From Candidatus Liberimonas magnetica (lineage in GTDB: Bacteria > Elusimicrobiota > Endomicrobiia > Endomicrobiales > JAFGIL01): 64,000 nt of DNA. Below the pieces are notes generated by a model, which did no database searches, was not told the origin of the DNA, and saw nothing but the letters and a program-made list of their open reading frames with translations. The translations under genes were made by a program, and so were the position numbers. How positions within the stretch are numbered: position 1 is the stretch's first letter; every line of letters starts with the position of its first letter. The DNA lies in assembly GCA_020523885.1 (NCBI GenBank), contig JAJAPY010000013.1, positions 20,766 through 84,765 on the forward strand, read 5' to 3'. Positions 32,161 to 41,228 of the stretch are shown here, piece after piece.

Positions 32161-34114
32161 TTTTGACTTCAAGCAAAGAATTCTTCTTAATACTGTAATG
32201 AACAGACTCAAGGAAAAGAAAGTGCTTACAGGAGAAGCTCAAGCGCTCTTCCTTAATGCGTCCTTATCTCCGAGTCCTGAGACTTTTACTGCCTTTTTAG
32301 GCTGTGCCGGGGAGTTAATACAGAATGCAGGGAAAGTATCGCCTTTTTACAAGCCGGATATTAAGGATAATATTCAGGGAGTAATGAAATTCGGTTTTAG
32401 TGAAAACGTCATTCCTGTAGGGATAGACATAGGGCAGTTTCATACCGCAGTTTTCGGCCAGACGCGATCCGGCAAAAGCGTGATGCTTTTTATGATGTTG
32501 GCGCAAGCGATGAAGCAAAATAATTCTGTATTCTGGGTATTTGCAAGAGCCAATGATATAAGAAGACTGCTTCATGTCAGCAATGATATTGTTTTCGTTA
32601 CTTTTGACGGGCAGATCAGATACAATCCGATTCCAAAGGATGAGAACCTTGCCCGCTTTACCGACCCTTTTATACAGGCTACAACCCTGTTTGACGGGAC
32701 AGACAATTATCTTGCCGAGCAGATTTACAGGCTAAAGATTGAAAAGCCGGAGCCATCATTGTCGGATTTGTACAAGCATATAATGTTTCAGAAGCATTTG
32801 ACTAACTCACGGCAGGATCAGTACAAGCAGAGTTCCCTTAACAGGCTGGGAGGCATATTGAGAAGCAAGCTCGGGAATTTCCTGAAAGGCGGGAAGGATT
32901 GCTTTGAACAGCTTATAAATCATAATGTAGTCTTTGAAATGAATGAGTTAAGATCATGGGAACAGGTGCTTGTGGTTAACCTGCTGATTCTTCATCTTTC
33001 AGACTGGAAAAGGAAGCATGCATCAGACTTGCACCATATTATTGTGCTTGAAGATGCCTCAGCAATTTGCAACATCGCATTTGACAGGAATCCGAGAAAG
33101 CCAATCCTTGCGGACAGTTTTGACACATTGGCAAAAGATGGTTTTCAGTTTATTGTACTTTCCCAGTCGCCAGGTCAAGTGATGCATTTCCTCCACGCAG
33201 AAACCGACTGTAAGATTTGCCTTAAACTTTCGAACATGGATGACGCAATTCTTATGGCACATAAGCTCGGCGTGGAAAAAGAGCATTGGGAAAAATTCTT
33301 TTGGCTTCCAGCAAGAACAGGGTTTGTCAGCATGAAGGGGCTTCCGGCATTTCTTTTCAGGATTCCTGAAATACCTCTGATTGATTATTCATGCTTTACT
33401 GATGATTGGCTGAAACAGAATAATGCACGGCTTCTAGGTATAACAGAAGATGAAAACGTTGAAATTGAGGATGAAGAAGCAGAAGATGTTAAGGAAGAAC
33501 TGAAAAAAGATGAGAGAAAGTTGCTGGAAGCAATACATGTGAAGCAGTTTGTTGCTTCTATGGGGATGCTCTCAGAAATAACTGGTTTTGATGTAAGCAA
33601 AATCAGTCGTATGTCTAATGTTCTTGCAGAAAGAGGGTACATTTCAATTTGTGACATTCGAATCGGGAAAAGGCCCTTTCGGTATCCTGTACTTTTGGTG
33701 CGGGGATATCAAGCGCTTGGAATTGAGGAAGCTGAAAAGCAGGAATGTAAGGGCGGGCCAGATCACCGTATTTGGATATTTTTATTTGAGTCAAAGTTTA
33801 AGAAAAAGGGCATTAGCGCAGAGCATGAAAGGTTTTTAGGAGAAGGTCATAGTTCAGACCTTGTTTTGAAGTTATCGGATTATTCCGTAGGGGTTGAGGT
33901 TGAGCTTTCTTCCGCTAACACAAAAAACAATCTGGAAAAGGGATTGAGGCTTGGCTTAAACTACATTATTTTCGGGGCAAAGGACAGGAAAACCTTGCGC
34001 GAAATTCAGGCAATTATTAACGATTCATCTGAAGAGAATAAAAAGAAATGTTTTGCTTATTCGTTGACTGAGATTTACGAAGCAGAAAATATTATGGATT
34101 TGATTAAGCTATGA
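32153..34114 (+). CDS. HerA/VirD4-type ATPase with winged-helix and nuclease-like C-terminus (second copy)
   Basis: 653 residues from ATG 32153. Walker A GQTRSGKS near 101-108 and Walker B-like HHIIVLEDA near 300, followed by LSQSPGQ. A winged-helix stretch (AIHVKQFVASMGMLSEITG) follows near 460-520. The tail has HSSDLVLKLSDYSVGVEVEL, again a D...ExE nuclease-like layout near 565-585, without a catalytic lysine. Same three-part architecture as 13844-15877 but low sequence similarity. Probably moves or processes DNA of the element. Confidence 0.8.
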   Translation: MDNFDFKQRILLNTVMNRLKEKKVLTGEAQALFLNASLSPSPETFTAFLGCAGELIQNAGKVSPFYKPDIKDNIQGVMKFGFSENVIPVGIDIGQFHTAVFGQTRSGKSVMLFMMLAQAMKQNNSVFWVFARANDIRRLLHVSNDIVFVTFDGQIRYNPIPKDENLARFTDPFIQATTLFDGTDNYLAEQIYRLKIEKPEPSLSDLYKHIMFQKHLTNSRQDQYKQSSLNRLGGILRSKLGNFLKGGKDCFEQLINHNVVFEMNELRSWEQVLVVNLLILHLSDWKRKHASDLHHIIVLEDASAICNIAFDRNPRKPILADSFDTLAKDGFQFIVLSQSPGQVMHFLHAETDCKICLKLSNMDDAILMAHKLGVEKEHWEKFFWLPARTGFVSMKGLPAFLFRIPEIPLIDYSCFTDDWLKQNNARLLGITEDENVEIEDEEAEDVKEELKKDERKLLEAIHVKQFVASMGMLSEITGFDVSKISRMSNVLAERGYISICDIRIGKRPFRYPVLLVRGYQALGIEEAEKQECKGGPDHRIWIFLFESKFKKKGISAEHERFLGEGHSSDLVLKLSDYSVGVEVELSSANTKNNLEKGLRLGLNYIIFGAKDRKTLREIQAIINDSSEENKKKCFAYSLTEIYEAENIMDLIKL

Positions 34115-34319
34115 TGAATATTGAGGTGTTACTAAATTCAATAAAAAGCCAAAACTTACCATTTCTATCGCTAGTGTCAATATCGAACAAAAAAATGATG
34201 CCCTTACCCTTGAACATCTGCTGGATATCCTTTTGCTTGCCAAAAAAATAGCAGACAAATCCAAAGAAGAATCTGATAAAATACAAAAACAGTTTCTTGA
34301 CAATTCAAAACTATTGTAA
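34111..34319 (+). CDS. Small gene with frame problem or non-ATG start
   Basis: The ATG at 34111 overlaps the ATPase stop but its frame closes after about 46 codons. From about 34130 another frame reads KFNKKPKLTISIASVNIEQK then HLLDILLLAKKIADKSKEES to a stop at 34317-34319, a plausible helical protein with no ATG, GTG or TTG start. Joining the two needs a one-base shift near 34128-34135. Either a frameshift, a sequence error, or a rare start codon. Confidence 0.4.
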
Positions 34320-34365
34320 TAAGATGTGAAACGCTACAAAAAAATTACAGAAAGGAGGTGATTTT

Positions 34366-36045
34366 ATGCTTGAACCTAATCCGAAACAGAAAGTAAAAGT
34401 TGCACTTTATGCGCGTGTTTCAACTGAAGAACAGACAAATAACTATTCTCTGGATGCACAGAAGGACTTGCTTATTAAATATGCCAAAGAGAACAACTTT
34501 GTTATTACAGGGGAATACATAGACGGCGGTTATTCAGGAACGAGCGATGACAGGCCGGAATTCCAAAAGATGATGGAAGATGCGAGAGGGGGTAAATTCA
34601 ATTTGGTGCTGTTTTACAAGTATGATAGGCTTTTTAGGAACAATAGGCATTTGCTGAATACAGTTGAACAGCTTTCTCAATATGGTGTTGCAATAAAATC
34701 AATCACAGAGCCTTTTGACACAAGCAACCCTATGGGCAAGTGCATGGTCTCAATTTTGGGTAGTATGGCAGAACTAGAGAGGAATAATTTTTTGGAACGC
34801 TCGAAGCAAGGCAAATTAAGAAGGTACAGGGAAGGTTATTATGCCGGGAGCGGAGTTTTTGGCTATGATTATGATAAAGAGACAGATATTCTCACAATAA
34901 ACACTAATGAGGCAGAAATTGTTAAGCATATTTTCAGTGAATATATTCAGCCGGAGTCTTCCCTATTAAAGGTTGCAAGAAATTTGAGAAAGCAGGGTTT
35001 GAAGACAAAGAAAGGGCTTGAGTTTCAGTCTCATTGTATTCATGGTATTCTTTTAAATTCAATGTACACAGGAAAATGGTATGCGAATAGATTAGGCCCT
35101 AAAAACAGCCTGAAGCCAAGGGATCTATGGATTGAAGTCAAAGTGCCTGCAATAGTTTCAGAGGAAGAATATAATCTTGCACATAAGCTTCTAAAGGAAA
35201 GGCGCATTTATTCCAAAAGAAACGTGAAGTATGATTATCTCTTACAAGGGCTAATTAAATGTGGTGCTTGTGGCTCTAAAATATCAGGCACATCAGACAG
35301 CTCATTGCCAACAATGATTAATGGCAGGCAGTACGGGCCTTATTTCAAGCTTTATTACAGGTGTAATCATTACTCAAAAAATCTCTTTGAAAAAAAAATT
35401 AGCTGTGATTTGAGATGGATTCAGTCTGAATTGATTGACGGTGCTGTCTGGAATAAGGCTGACATCATTCTAAATAATCCTGAAATTATAAGAAAAGCCG
35501 TAGAACGGGAAAGAGAATCAATGCCTGAAAGGGATGTTTTGCAGAAATCTTTGAAGAAGAATGAGGATGCTCTAAAAAGACTTTGCAGGGAAGAAGAAAG
35601 GATAATTGAGGCTTACAGGCGCAATATTATCAGTATTGAGCAATTAGACCAGCAGATTAGCGATATAAGGCTGAAGAAGGAGGCTTATAGCCATGAAATT
35701 GAAAGAATTGGCCTTCTGCTTGAGGATAAGAAGGAGAATATTGAAAGTGCCATTGATTGTGTCAGCCAGATAAACAAAGGCATTGGAAAGCTCAATCCTG
35801 ATATAAAGAAACGGGTCTTGAGGCTTCTTGACACAAGTGTTGTGGTGAATACCAACGGAAAGGCAAATCTTACCTTTAGGATTCCGCTATCCCTTCCAGA
35901 GTCTTTTCCCCCTATTATGTCGGCAGAACATGCATCACACCCGCATTTACGAATTTGTTCTTCATTTCATAGCTCAGGTTTTCATCACTCCCGACAAGCA
36001 TTGGTATCAATAAAGATGCTTCCAAGGCGGGGAATTTATCCTTGA
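34366..36045 (+). CDS. Large serine recombinase (integrase of the element)
   Basis: 559 residues in this frame, strong site AAAGGAGG. Resolvase domain with catalytic S19 in ARVSTEEQ, Arg pairs in YKYDRLFRNN and GSMAELERNN, then the recombinase domain, a zinc ribbon (CGACGSK ... YRCNHYSK ... SC near 305-350) and a long coiled coil (about 385-470). This is the phiC31/TP901-type layout that integrates DNA at att sites. After about residue 519 the frame crosses the junction into antisense comEC and ends in about 40 residues of host sequence; the native end in the free element is likely different. Confidence 0.93.
   Translation: MLEPNPKQKVKVALYARVSTEEQTNNYSLDAQKDLLIKYAKENNFVITGEYIDGGYSGTSDDRPEFQKMMEDARGGKFNLVLFYKYDRLFRNNRHLLNTVEQLSQYGVAIKSITEPFDTSNPMGKCMVSILGSMAELERNNFLERSKQGKLRRYREGYYAGSGVFGYDYDKETDILTINTNEAEIVKHIFSEYIQPESSLLKVARNLRKQGLKTKKGLEFQSHCIHGILLNSMYTGKWYANRLGPKNSLKPRDLWIEVKVPAIVSEEEYNLAHKLLKERRIYSKRNVKYDYLLQGLIKCGACGSKISGTSDSSLPTMINGRQYGPYFKLYYRCNHYSKNLFEKKISCDLRWIQSELIDGAVWNKADIILNNPEIIRKAVERERESMPERDVLQKSLKKNEDALKRLCREEERIIEAYRRNIISIEQLDQQISDIRLKKEAYSHEIERIGLLLEDKKENIESAIDCVSQINKGIGKLNPDIKKRVLRLLDTSVVVNTNGKANLTFRIPLSLPESFPPIMSAEHASHPHLRICSSFHSSGFHHSRQALVSIKMLPRRGIYP
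35915..35940. other. Attachment-site junction between element and chromosome (attL or attR)
   Basis: The serine-integrase gene runs off the element here, while on the other strand comEC loses its expected reading at MHVL (CAGAACATGCATCAC on the plus strand belongs to comEC). The exact crossover base is not resolvable but falls near 35922-35932. Confidence 0.7.
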
Positions 36046-36601
36046 TAGTTTTAATAATGTTTTTCCTTAAAGAATAGGCAGCTGATTTGTAAAAAGGAGG
36101 CTGCTCATAACCTGTTTTCTCGATTGATTTCGCGTAAAAAATAGTATATATACCCTTACGGCCCAGGTATTTTGCGTAATTAAATCCTCCCGGGTTAGTT
36201 GTTTGAAACGGTGTTTTAATATCCCCGTTCATTAAAAGGATATCTCCGGGTTCAATATCGTTGATCTGTTTTTCTTTTGGCTTATAATTTATAAGTGTTT
36301 TTCCGCCTCTTTTGGCATTATTTAAAGAATAAATATCGAGCACAAACGCTACTTTGCCGTTTCTTTCTTCCGGAGGAAGTATTACTCGCCCCCGTAATAG
36401 CTGTTTTTGCTGTCCGGCATAGATAGATATGCCGTCCTTAGAAGGAGGGGAAACAAAAAAACCTTTTAGGTCAAGTATGAGCAAAGTAAAAGCATACAAT
36501 AAAGTTAAAGTTATTATAGGCCTTTTTGTAATTAATTTATAAATAAATATGAAAGGGTTTAAAGAAACATGAAAGGTAAGTTTGGAACTGTTGTTTTCCA
36601 T
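35915..36601 (-). pseudogene. comEC: comEC 5' fragment, interrupted by the element
   Basis: 228 residues of a ComEC/Rec2 competence channel: an N-terminal membrane segment pair (KRPIITLTLLYAFTLLILDL), an OB-like DUF4131 domain (GDILLMNGDIKTPF, NPGGFNYAKYLGRKGIY), and the start of the competence domain (LLIPMLVGSDENLSYEMKN, then FVNAGVMHVL). The family normally continues with a serine-glycine segment and many membrane helices (total 600-800 residues). Here it ends after PT at a stop supplied by the element. DNA uptake through ComEC should be lost while the element is integrated and could be restored by precise excision. Confidence 0.85.
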
Positions 36602-36611
36602 TATACGAAGT

Positions 36612-37118
36612 TTAAACGGCTTGTTTTGTGCCCTTAAGCAAGACTAAAGCAGTCAGAATAAATAGTACAGAAGCCAGGACAGGCATCCACACAGGAGCTA
36701 TCCACGGGACGGGGATCAAGAATAGGACATCTAATGTAAATAAAAAAGGCGGCCAACCGATCAATAATTTTAGAAAAATGTAGTAGAAAATATCCCAAAC
36801 CCCAAAAGGTAGAAGAAAAAAAGCAAGTTTTTCTTTCCATGTGTTTCCGGATATAAATGCTACAGTAAAAAGAATAACCATTGTTGATACTTCCCGGAAT
36901 ATTTCAGTCAAAAGAATGTCTAATGGAATTGGATTTAGAAAAGGTGTTTTTGCAAATATTATGTAGGGGAATGAGAGTTTAAGTGGTATGCTAAAACCGG
37001 AAGGGTAAAATAGTTGCCTTAAGTATACTACAACGGATGCTTCAAGATATCCAAAGGCAATACCGAACAATGTTACCAAAAATGTTTTTTTATAATTATC
37101 TTTGGATATTTCAAGCAT
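36612..37118 (-). CDS. Hypothetical integral membrane protein, 168 residues
   Basis: About five hydrophobic segments (FGIAFGYLEASVVVYL, LDILLTEIFREVSTMVILF, LLPFGVWDIFYYIFLKLLIG, VPWIAPVWMPVLASVLFILT). No family name recognised. It lies 13 bases after rplA and 10 bases before comEC, so it is the end of the ribosomal-protein transcript. Confidence 0.75.
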   Translation of the reverse strand: MLEISKDNYKKTFLVTLFGIAFGYLEASVVVYLRQLFYPSGFSIPLKLSFPYIIFAKTPFLNPIPLDILLTEIFREVSTMVILFTVAFISGNTWKEKLAFFLLPFGVWDIFYYIFLKLLIGWPPFLFTLDVLFLIPVPWIAPVWMPVLASVLFILTALVLLKGTKQAV

Positions 37119-37131
37119 TCAATAAAAAAAC

Positions 37132-37815
37132 TTAGAATTTTTGCGTCGTATCAAGCTTAATCCCGGGGCCCATAGTAGATGAAATAGTGATACTTCTTAA
37201 ATATTGGCCTTTGGAAGAAGCCGGTTTGGCATGTACGATTGCTTTTATCAAAGTTTTGGCATTCTCTACCAGGTTTTGAGGAGGGAATGAGGCTTTGCCT
37301 ATCGAGCAATGTATGATCCCGTAGGAATCATTTTTATATTCAACCCGTCCCATCTTAAGCTCTTTGACCGTTCTTTCAAGTTCAAAAGTGACTGTGCCTG
37401 ATTTAGGGTTTGGCATAAGGCCTTTTGGCCCCAGGACTTTACCCAGTTTGCCCAGGTCTTTCATCATATCCGGAGTAGCGACCAGGAAATCGAAATCGAG
37501 CCAGCCTTTTGATATTTTTTCTACCATGTCCTGCGCCCCAACCGCATCTGCTCCTGCAGCCTCTGCTTCTTTTATTTTATCACCGGTGGCTATAACTGCA
37601 ACCTTGCGGGTCTTGCCTATCCCGAAAGGCAATGCTATAGTTCCCCTGACCAGCTGGTCGCCCTGTTTTGGGTCTATACCAAGACGGAGATGAACCTCGA
37701 CAGTTTCATCGAATTTTGCCTTTGCTGTTTGTTTACAGAGGTTTATGCCTTCTTCCAAAATGTAGAGTTTTGTTTTATCCACTAATTTTGATGTTTCAAC
37801 CAGTCGTTTGCTCAT
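37132..37815 (-). CDS. rplA: 50S ribosomal protein L1
   Basis: 227 residues with the L1 signatures ([30 protein letters not shown]). It binds 23S rRNA at the L1 stalk and normally represses its own operon with L11. GGAGG site before ATG. Follows rplK. Confidence 0.97.
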   Translation of the reverse strand: MSKRLVETSKLVDKTKLYILEEGINLCKQTAKAKFDETVEVHLRLGIDPKQGDQLVRGTIALPFGIGKTRKVAVIATGDKIKEAEAAGADAVGAQDMVEKISKGWLDFDFLVATPDMMKDLGKLGKVLGPKGLMPNPKSGTVTFELERTVKELKMGRVEYKNDSYGIIHCSIGKASFPPQNLVENAKTLIKAIVHAKPASSKGQYLRSITISSTMGPGIKLDTTQKF

Positions 37816-37870
37816 TTATCCTCCAAGTGGTTATATTGCGTCCCGCAGTGCGGGACTCCCACAAGTAAAT

Positions 37871-38305
37871 TTATTCTTTTATTACTTCAACACCCATGCT
37901 GCGGGCAGTACCTTCGACCATTTTCATCGCTGCTTCTAAAGTCGTTGCATTTAAATCTGGCATTTTCTGTAAGGCGATCTCTTTGACCTGCTCTTTTGTT
38001 ATTTTTCCGACTTTGTTTTTGTTCGGCTCGCCGGACGCTTTGGCGATACCTGCGGCCTTTTTTACGAGAGCAGGTACGGGTGGCATTTTTGTAATGAATG
38101 TAAATGATCTGTCCTCAAAAACAGTTATTACGACCGGTATGGTCATCCCTGCTTCCATGGAAGCGGTTCTTGCATTAAATTGTTTGCAAAAATCCATTAT
38201 GTTCACGCCTTGCTGTCCTAAAGCCGGGCCCACTGGCGGCGCAGGATTTGCATTTCCTGCAGGAATTTGCAGTTTTACCTGTGTTTTTACTTTTTTCTGT
38301 GCCAT
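37871..38305 (-). CDS. rplK: 50S ribosomal protein L11
   Basis: 144 residues; N-terminal [20 protein letters not shown] and [15 protein letters not shown], the conserved L11 start that binds the GTPase centre. AGGAG site. Normal length. Forms the usual rplK-rplA pair. Confidence 0.97.
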   Translation of the reverse strand: MAQKKVKTQVKLQIPAGNANPAPPVGPALGQQGVNIMDFCKQFNARTASMEAGMTIPVVITVFEDRSFTFITKMPPVPALVKKAAGIAKASGEPNKNKVGKITKEQVKEIALQKMPDLNATTLEAAMKMVEGTARSMGVEVIKE

Positions 38306-38403
38306 ATTAGGTACTCCTTATTTGAAGATTAAGAAAATTGCAAAATTTAGAAGATTTATAGGTTTTAATTTTTAAAATATTCTAATTTTCAAATTTTTAA
38401 TTT

Positions 38404-38937
38404 TTATAGTTTTTCAACTTGAAGGTAATGAAGTTCTACGGGGGTTGGCCGCCCGAAGATCGTCACCATGACTTTTAACTTTCCTTTTTCTTCATTTACT
38501 TCTTCAACAATGCCTATAAAATGCTTGAAAGGCCCTTCTATTATCCTTACATTTTCTTCTTTTTCAAATGTGACCAAAGGCCTTGGCTTTAAACCATGAG
38601 GTGCTGCGACAATGTCTATGAGGTTCTTTACTTCATCTTCCGGCATCGGAGCAGGTTTTACCCCGCCTAAAAAGCCTGTCACTCCGGCGGTATTTCTTAC
38701 AAGCCAGTATGTTTCGTTGTTCATTACCATTTCCATGAAAACATAGCCCGGATAGAATTTACGTTTTTTCACGTGTTTTTTATTTCTTTTTATCTCGACT
38801 ACTTCTTCAGTAGGCACCAATATCTGAGCGATCTGATCTTGGATCCCAAGATTTGCTACGGCTTTATCTAGATTTGATTTTACCCGGTCTTCATGTCCTG
38901 AATATGTATGAACTACGAACCACTGACGTTCTGCCAT
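38404..38937 (-). CDS. nusG: Transcription elongation factor NusG
   Basis: 177 residues: NGN domain (QWFVVHTYSGHEDRVKSNL, FYPGYVFMEM) and KOW domain (GPFKHFIGIVEEVNEEKGK). It links RNA polymerase to Rho or ribosomes. Adjacent to secE as usual. Confidence 0.96.
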   Translation of the reverse strand: MAERQWFVVHTYSGHEDRVKSNLDKAVANLGIQDQIAQILVPTEEVVEIKRNKKHVKKRKFYPGYVFMEMVMNNETYWLVRNTAGVTGFLGGVKPAPMPEDEVKNLIDIVAAPHGLKPRPLVTFEKEENVRIIEGPFKHFIGIVEEVNEEKGKLKVMVTIFGRPTPVELHYLQVEKL

Positions 38938-38954
38938 TGTGTACTCCTCTATAT

Positions 38955-39027
38955 TACGGTAAACGGTTGATGGTAGAAGGTAGATGGTAGGTCTTTACCG
39001 TCTCCCGTTTACCTTCTACCGTCTCCC
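38955..39027. repeat. Intergenic long inverted repeat, word GGTAGAAGGTAGA
   Basis: Left arm GGTAAACGG...GGTAGAAGGTAGATGG; right arm CCGTTTACCTTCTACCGTCT. Both arms are tandem variants of one word; loop GTCTTT. One of the family listed in the findings. Confidence 0.75.
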
Positions 39028-39033
39028 TTGTTT

Positions 39034-39225
39034 TTATAATAACACCGAAAGTATTCTAGCTAGCACAAAATCTGCAAAACCTACAAATACCGCTACGATA
39101 ACGACTAAAACAATAACTATGATTGTAGATGCTATGGCTTCTTTTCGCGATAACCATGTGACTTTGCGGAGTTCGGCATACGCATCCATAAAAAATTGAA
39201 TTACTTCCTTAAACCATACATTCAT
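39034..39225 (-). CDS. secE: Preprotein translocase subunit SecE
   Basis: 63 residues: cytosolic amphipathic part (DAYAELRKVTWLSRKEAIAS) and one membrane helix (TIIVIVLVVIVAVFVGFADFV). Part of the SecYEG channel. GAGG site before ATG. Upstream lies tRNA-Trp. Confidence 0.93.
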   Translation of the reverse strand: MNVWFKEVIQFFMDAYAELRKVTWLSRKEAIASTIIVIVLVVIVAVFVGFADFVLARILSVLL

Positions 39226-39370
39226 AATTTTCCTCTGCTGCTATTAATAATTTTTTAGTGGAACTCTTCTCCCGCCTTGCGGGATCCCGCTATAGCTGGA
39301 CTTTGAATAATGTGACATACCACCATCATTAACATTCATGAGCCTTCACATAAGGCTTCGGCTCACACGT

Positions 39371-39420
39371 CCCCAATTTCATTAATGGGGCTTGCCCTCC
39401 GTAGCTTTAGCGAAGGAGGG
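39371..39420. repeat. Two intergenic hairpins between secE and tRNA-Trp
   Basis: CCCCA/TGGGG (39371-39375 with 39386-39390) and CCCTCC/GGAGGG (39395-39400 with 39415-39420) with loop GTAGCTTTAGCGAA. A TTTAGCGAAGG word recurs at 58940. Confidence 0.55.
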
Positions 39421-39425
39421 TAAAC

Positions 39426-39496
39426 GGGAGTGGGAGGACTCGAACCCCCAGTCCCGGTTTTGGAGACCGGTGGTTTACCAATTAACCGACACTCCC
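39426..39496 (-). tRNA. tRNA-Trp (anticodon CCA)
   Basis: 71 bases; acceptor GGGAGTG/CACTCCC, anticodon stem CCGGT-CTCCAAA-ACCGG with CCA, T-arm GGTTCGAGTC. No encoded 3' CCA. In the usual place ahead of secE. Confidence 0.95.
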
Positions 39497-39689
39497 TTAT
39501 GTCGCGCCCCGCCCATGGCGGGACTTACCCGCCTTCGGCGGGATTGTTCCGGCTCGAAATGTAACTTGCTCGCCGGAACGCTCCTAGAGGGAAACTAAGT
39601 TTCCCTTCTACGTTCTGCAAAGAAGTAAAAACTTCTTTGCCTCACTGAACCCTTCTAAGTTGTATATAAGAAAGACTCGTAGGTTTACT
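39497..39689. other. Intergenic stretch with several hairpins
   Basis: CCCGCC-TTC-GGCGGG (39528-39542), GTTCCGG/CCGGAAC (39546-39552 with 39573-39579), GGGAAACT/AGTTTCCC (39589-39605). No gene. They may shape processing of the tRNA-containing transcript. Confidence 0.55.
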
Positions 39690-39848
39690 TTATTTTGTTT
39701 CTTTATGTAAAGTATGTTTATCGCAATTAGAGCAATATTTCTTTACTTCAAGCTTCTTTTCTTTTTTCTTCCCAATTGCATAATGATAATTTCTGTTTTT
39801 ACAGACACCACATGCCAAAATTACTATCGTTCTATCTTTTTTTGCCAT
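39690..39848 (-). CDS. rpmG: 50S ribosomal protein L33
   Basis: 52 residues: [20 protein letters not shown], then [15 protein letters not shown]; the two CxxC pairs make this the zinc-binding form. Between tuf and tRNA-Trp, its usual position. Confidence 0.93.
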   Translation of the reverse strand: MAKKDRTIVILACGVCKNRNYHYAIGKKKEKKLEVKKYCSNCDKHTLHKETK

Positions 39849-39861
39849 TTTTAACACCTTG

Positions 39862-39924
39862 TCATGGGTCTTGAGTTTTGAGCAGTGTGTTTATTAGACA
39901 CAAGACTCACGGCTCACGACTCGC
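39862..39924. repeat. Intergenic inverted repeat, word GTCTTGAGTTTTGAG
   Basis: Left CATGGGTCTTGAGTTTTGAGC, right ACACAAGACTCACGGCTCACGACTC. Imperfect. Between rpmG and tuf. Confidence 0.6.
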
Positions 39925-39931
39925 ATTATTT

Positions 39932-41137
39932 TTATTCAACTATTTCCGTTACTACACCTGAGCCTACAGTGTGTCCGCCCTCACGTATTGCAAACCTGAG
40001 CTGTGTTTCCATAGCTATAGGCGTTATGAGCTCTATATCCATCGCCACGTTGTCTCCGGGCATTACCATCTCTACTCCGGCCGGTAACTGGCATATACCT
40101 GTAACGTCCGTTGTCCTGAAATAAAACTGCGGCCTGTAATTCTTGAAAAACGGCGTATGCCTTCCGCCTTCCTCTTTCGTAAGCACATACACCTGGCTTT
40201 TGAACTTCTTGTGCGGCTTTATTGTACCGGGCGCTGCTATTACCTGCCCGCGTTCCACCTGTTCCTTATCTATCCCGCGCAGTAACATCCCTATATTGTC
40301 TCCTGCCTGTGATTCATCCAGCAGTTTCCTGAACATTTCAAGCCCCGTAGCCACTGATTTCCTGGTCTCCTGTATTCCTATGATCTCTACTGCGTCGCCT
40401 ACCTTTACTTTGCCGCGTTCCACTCTTCCGGTAGCCACTGTTCCGCGTCCGGTTATCGTGAACACGTCTTCTACGCTCATCAAAAACGGTTTGTCTATAA
40501 CTCTCTCCGGTAACGGTATAGTATCATCACATGCCTGGATTAGCTTCAGTATCGCGCCTTCGCCTATTTCCGACTTATCTCCCTGCAAGGCCTTTATTGC
40601 GCTGCCTCTTATTACGGGTATCTTATCGCCAGCAAACTGGTACTTCGTTAAAAGTTCCCTTACTTCCATCTCCACCAGGTCCAACAGGTCCTTGTCATCT
40701 ACTGCATCTACCTTGTTCAAAAATACTACTATGTGCGGCACGTTAACCTGCCTGGCTAACAGTATATGTTCCCTCGTCTGCGGCATAGGCCCGTCTACCG
40801 CACTTACCACAAGTATCGCTCCGTCCATCTGCGCAGCTCCGGTTATCATGTTCTTTACGTAGTCCGCATGGCCGGGGCAATCTATATGTGCATAATGCCT
40901 CTTTTCCGATGAATATTCAACATGGCTTACCGCTATCGTCAAGATCTTCGTGTCGTCCCGCCGGCCCTGCGATTCGCTCGCCTTTGCTACCTGATCATAA
41001 CTTATATAGCTTGCCAGCCCCTTGCTTTCCAATACCTTTGTTATCGCTGCTGTCAACGTAGTTTTGCCGTGGTCTACGTGTCCGATCGTCCCAATGTTTA
41101 CATGCGGTTTCGTCCTGTCAAATTTTGCTTTTGCCAT
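39932..41137 (-). CDS. tuf: Elongation factor Tu with divergent switch I
   Basis: 401 residues; G1 GHVDHGKT, G3 [16 protein letters not shown]4 NKVDAVDD, domains 2 and 3 complete. Delivers aminoacyl-tRNA to the ribosome. The switch I region (51-67) reads [20 protein letters not shown] where most bacteria have a segment ending RGITI; the threonine is kept but the Arg-Gly is not. The frame is intact. I recall a comparable RDxTKxxTIA form in planctomycetes and relatives. GGAGG site before ATG. Confidence 0.96.
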   Translation of the reverse strand: MAKAKFDRTKPHVNIGTIGHVDHGKTTLTAAITKVLESKGLASYISYDQVAKASESQGRRDDTKILTIAVSHVEYSSEKRHYAHIDCPGHADYVKNMITGAAQMDGAILVVSAVDGPMPQTREHILLARQVNVPHIVVFLNKVDAVDDKDLLDLVEMEVRELLTKYQFAGDKIPVIRGSAIKALQGDKSEIGEGAILKLIQACDDTIPLPERVIDKPFLMSVEDVFTITGRGTVATGRVERGKVKVGDAVEIIGIQETRKSVATGLEMFRKLLDESQAGDNIGMLLRGIDKEQVERGQVIAAPGTIKPHKKFKSQVYVLTKEEGGRHTPFFKNYRPQFYFRTTDVTGICQLPAGVEMVMPGDNVAMDIELITPIAMETQLRFAIREGGHTVGSGVVTEIVE

Positions 41138-41150
41138 ACTAAACCTCCAA

Positions 41151-41226
41151 AGTCAGACTAGAGACTTCAGACTACTGACTACAGACTTTTTAGGTCTGTT
41201 GTCTGAAGTCTGTCGTCTGCAGTCTA
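41151..41226. repeat. Intergenic long inverted repeat, word AGACTTCAGACTAC
   Basis: Left AGACTTCAGACTACTGACTA, right GGTCTGTTGTCTGAAGTCTG and further copies; loop TTTTTA. Between tuf and fusA. Confidence 0.8.
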
Positions 41227-41228
41227 TA

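Noticed and set aside
39992..41137. Frameshift in tuf as the cause of the odd switch I sequence
   Set aside because: The frame is continuous and matches on both sides at the same spacing, so a real variant is more likely.
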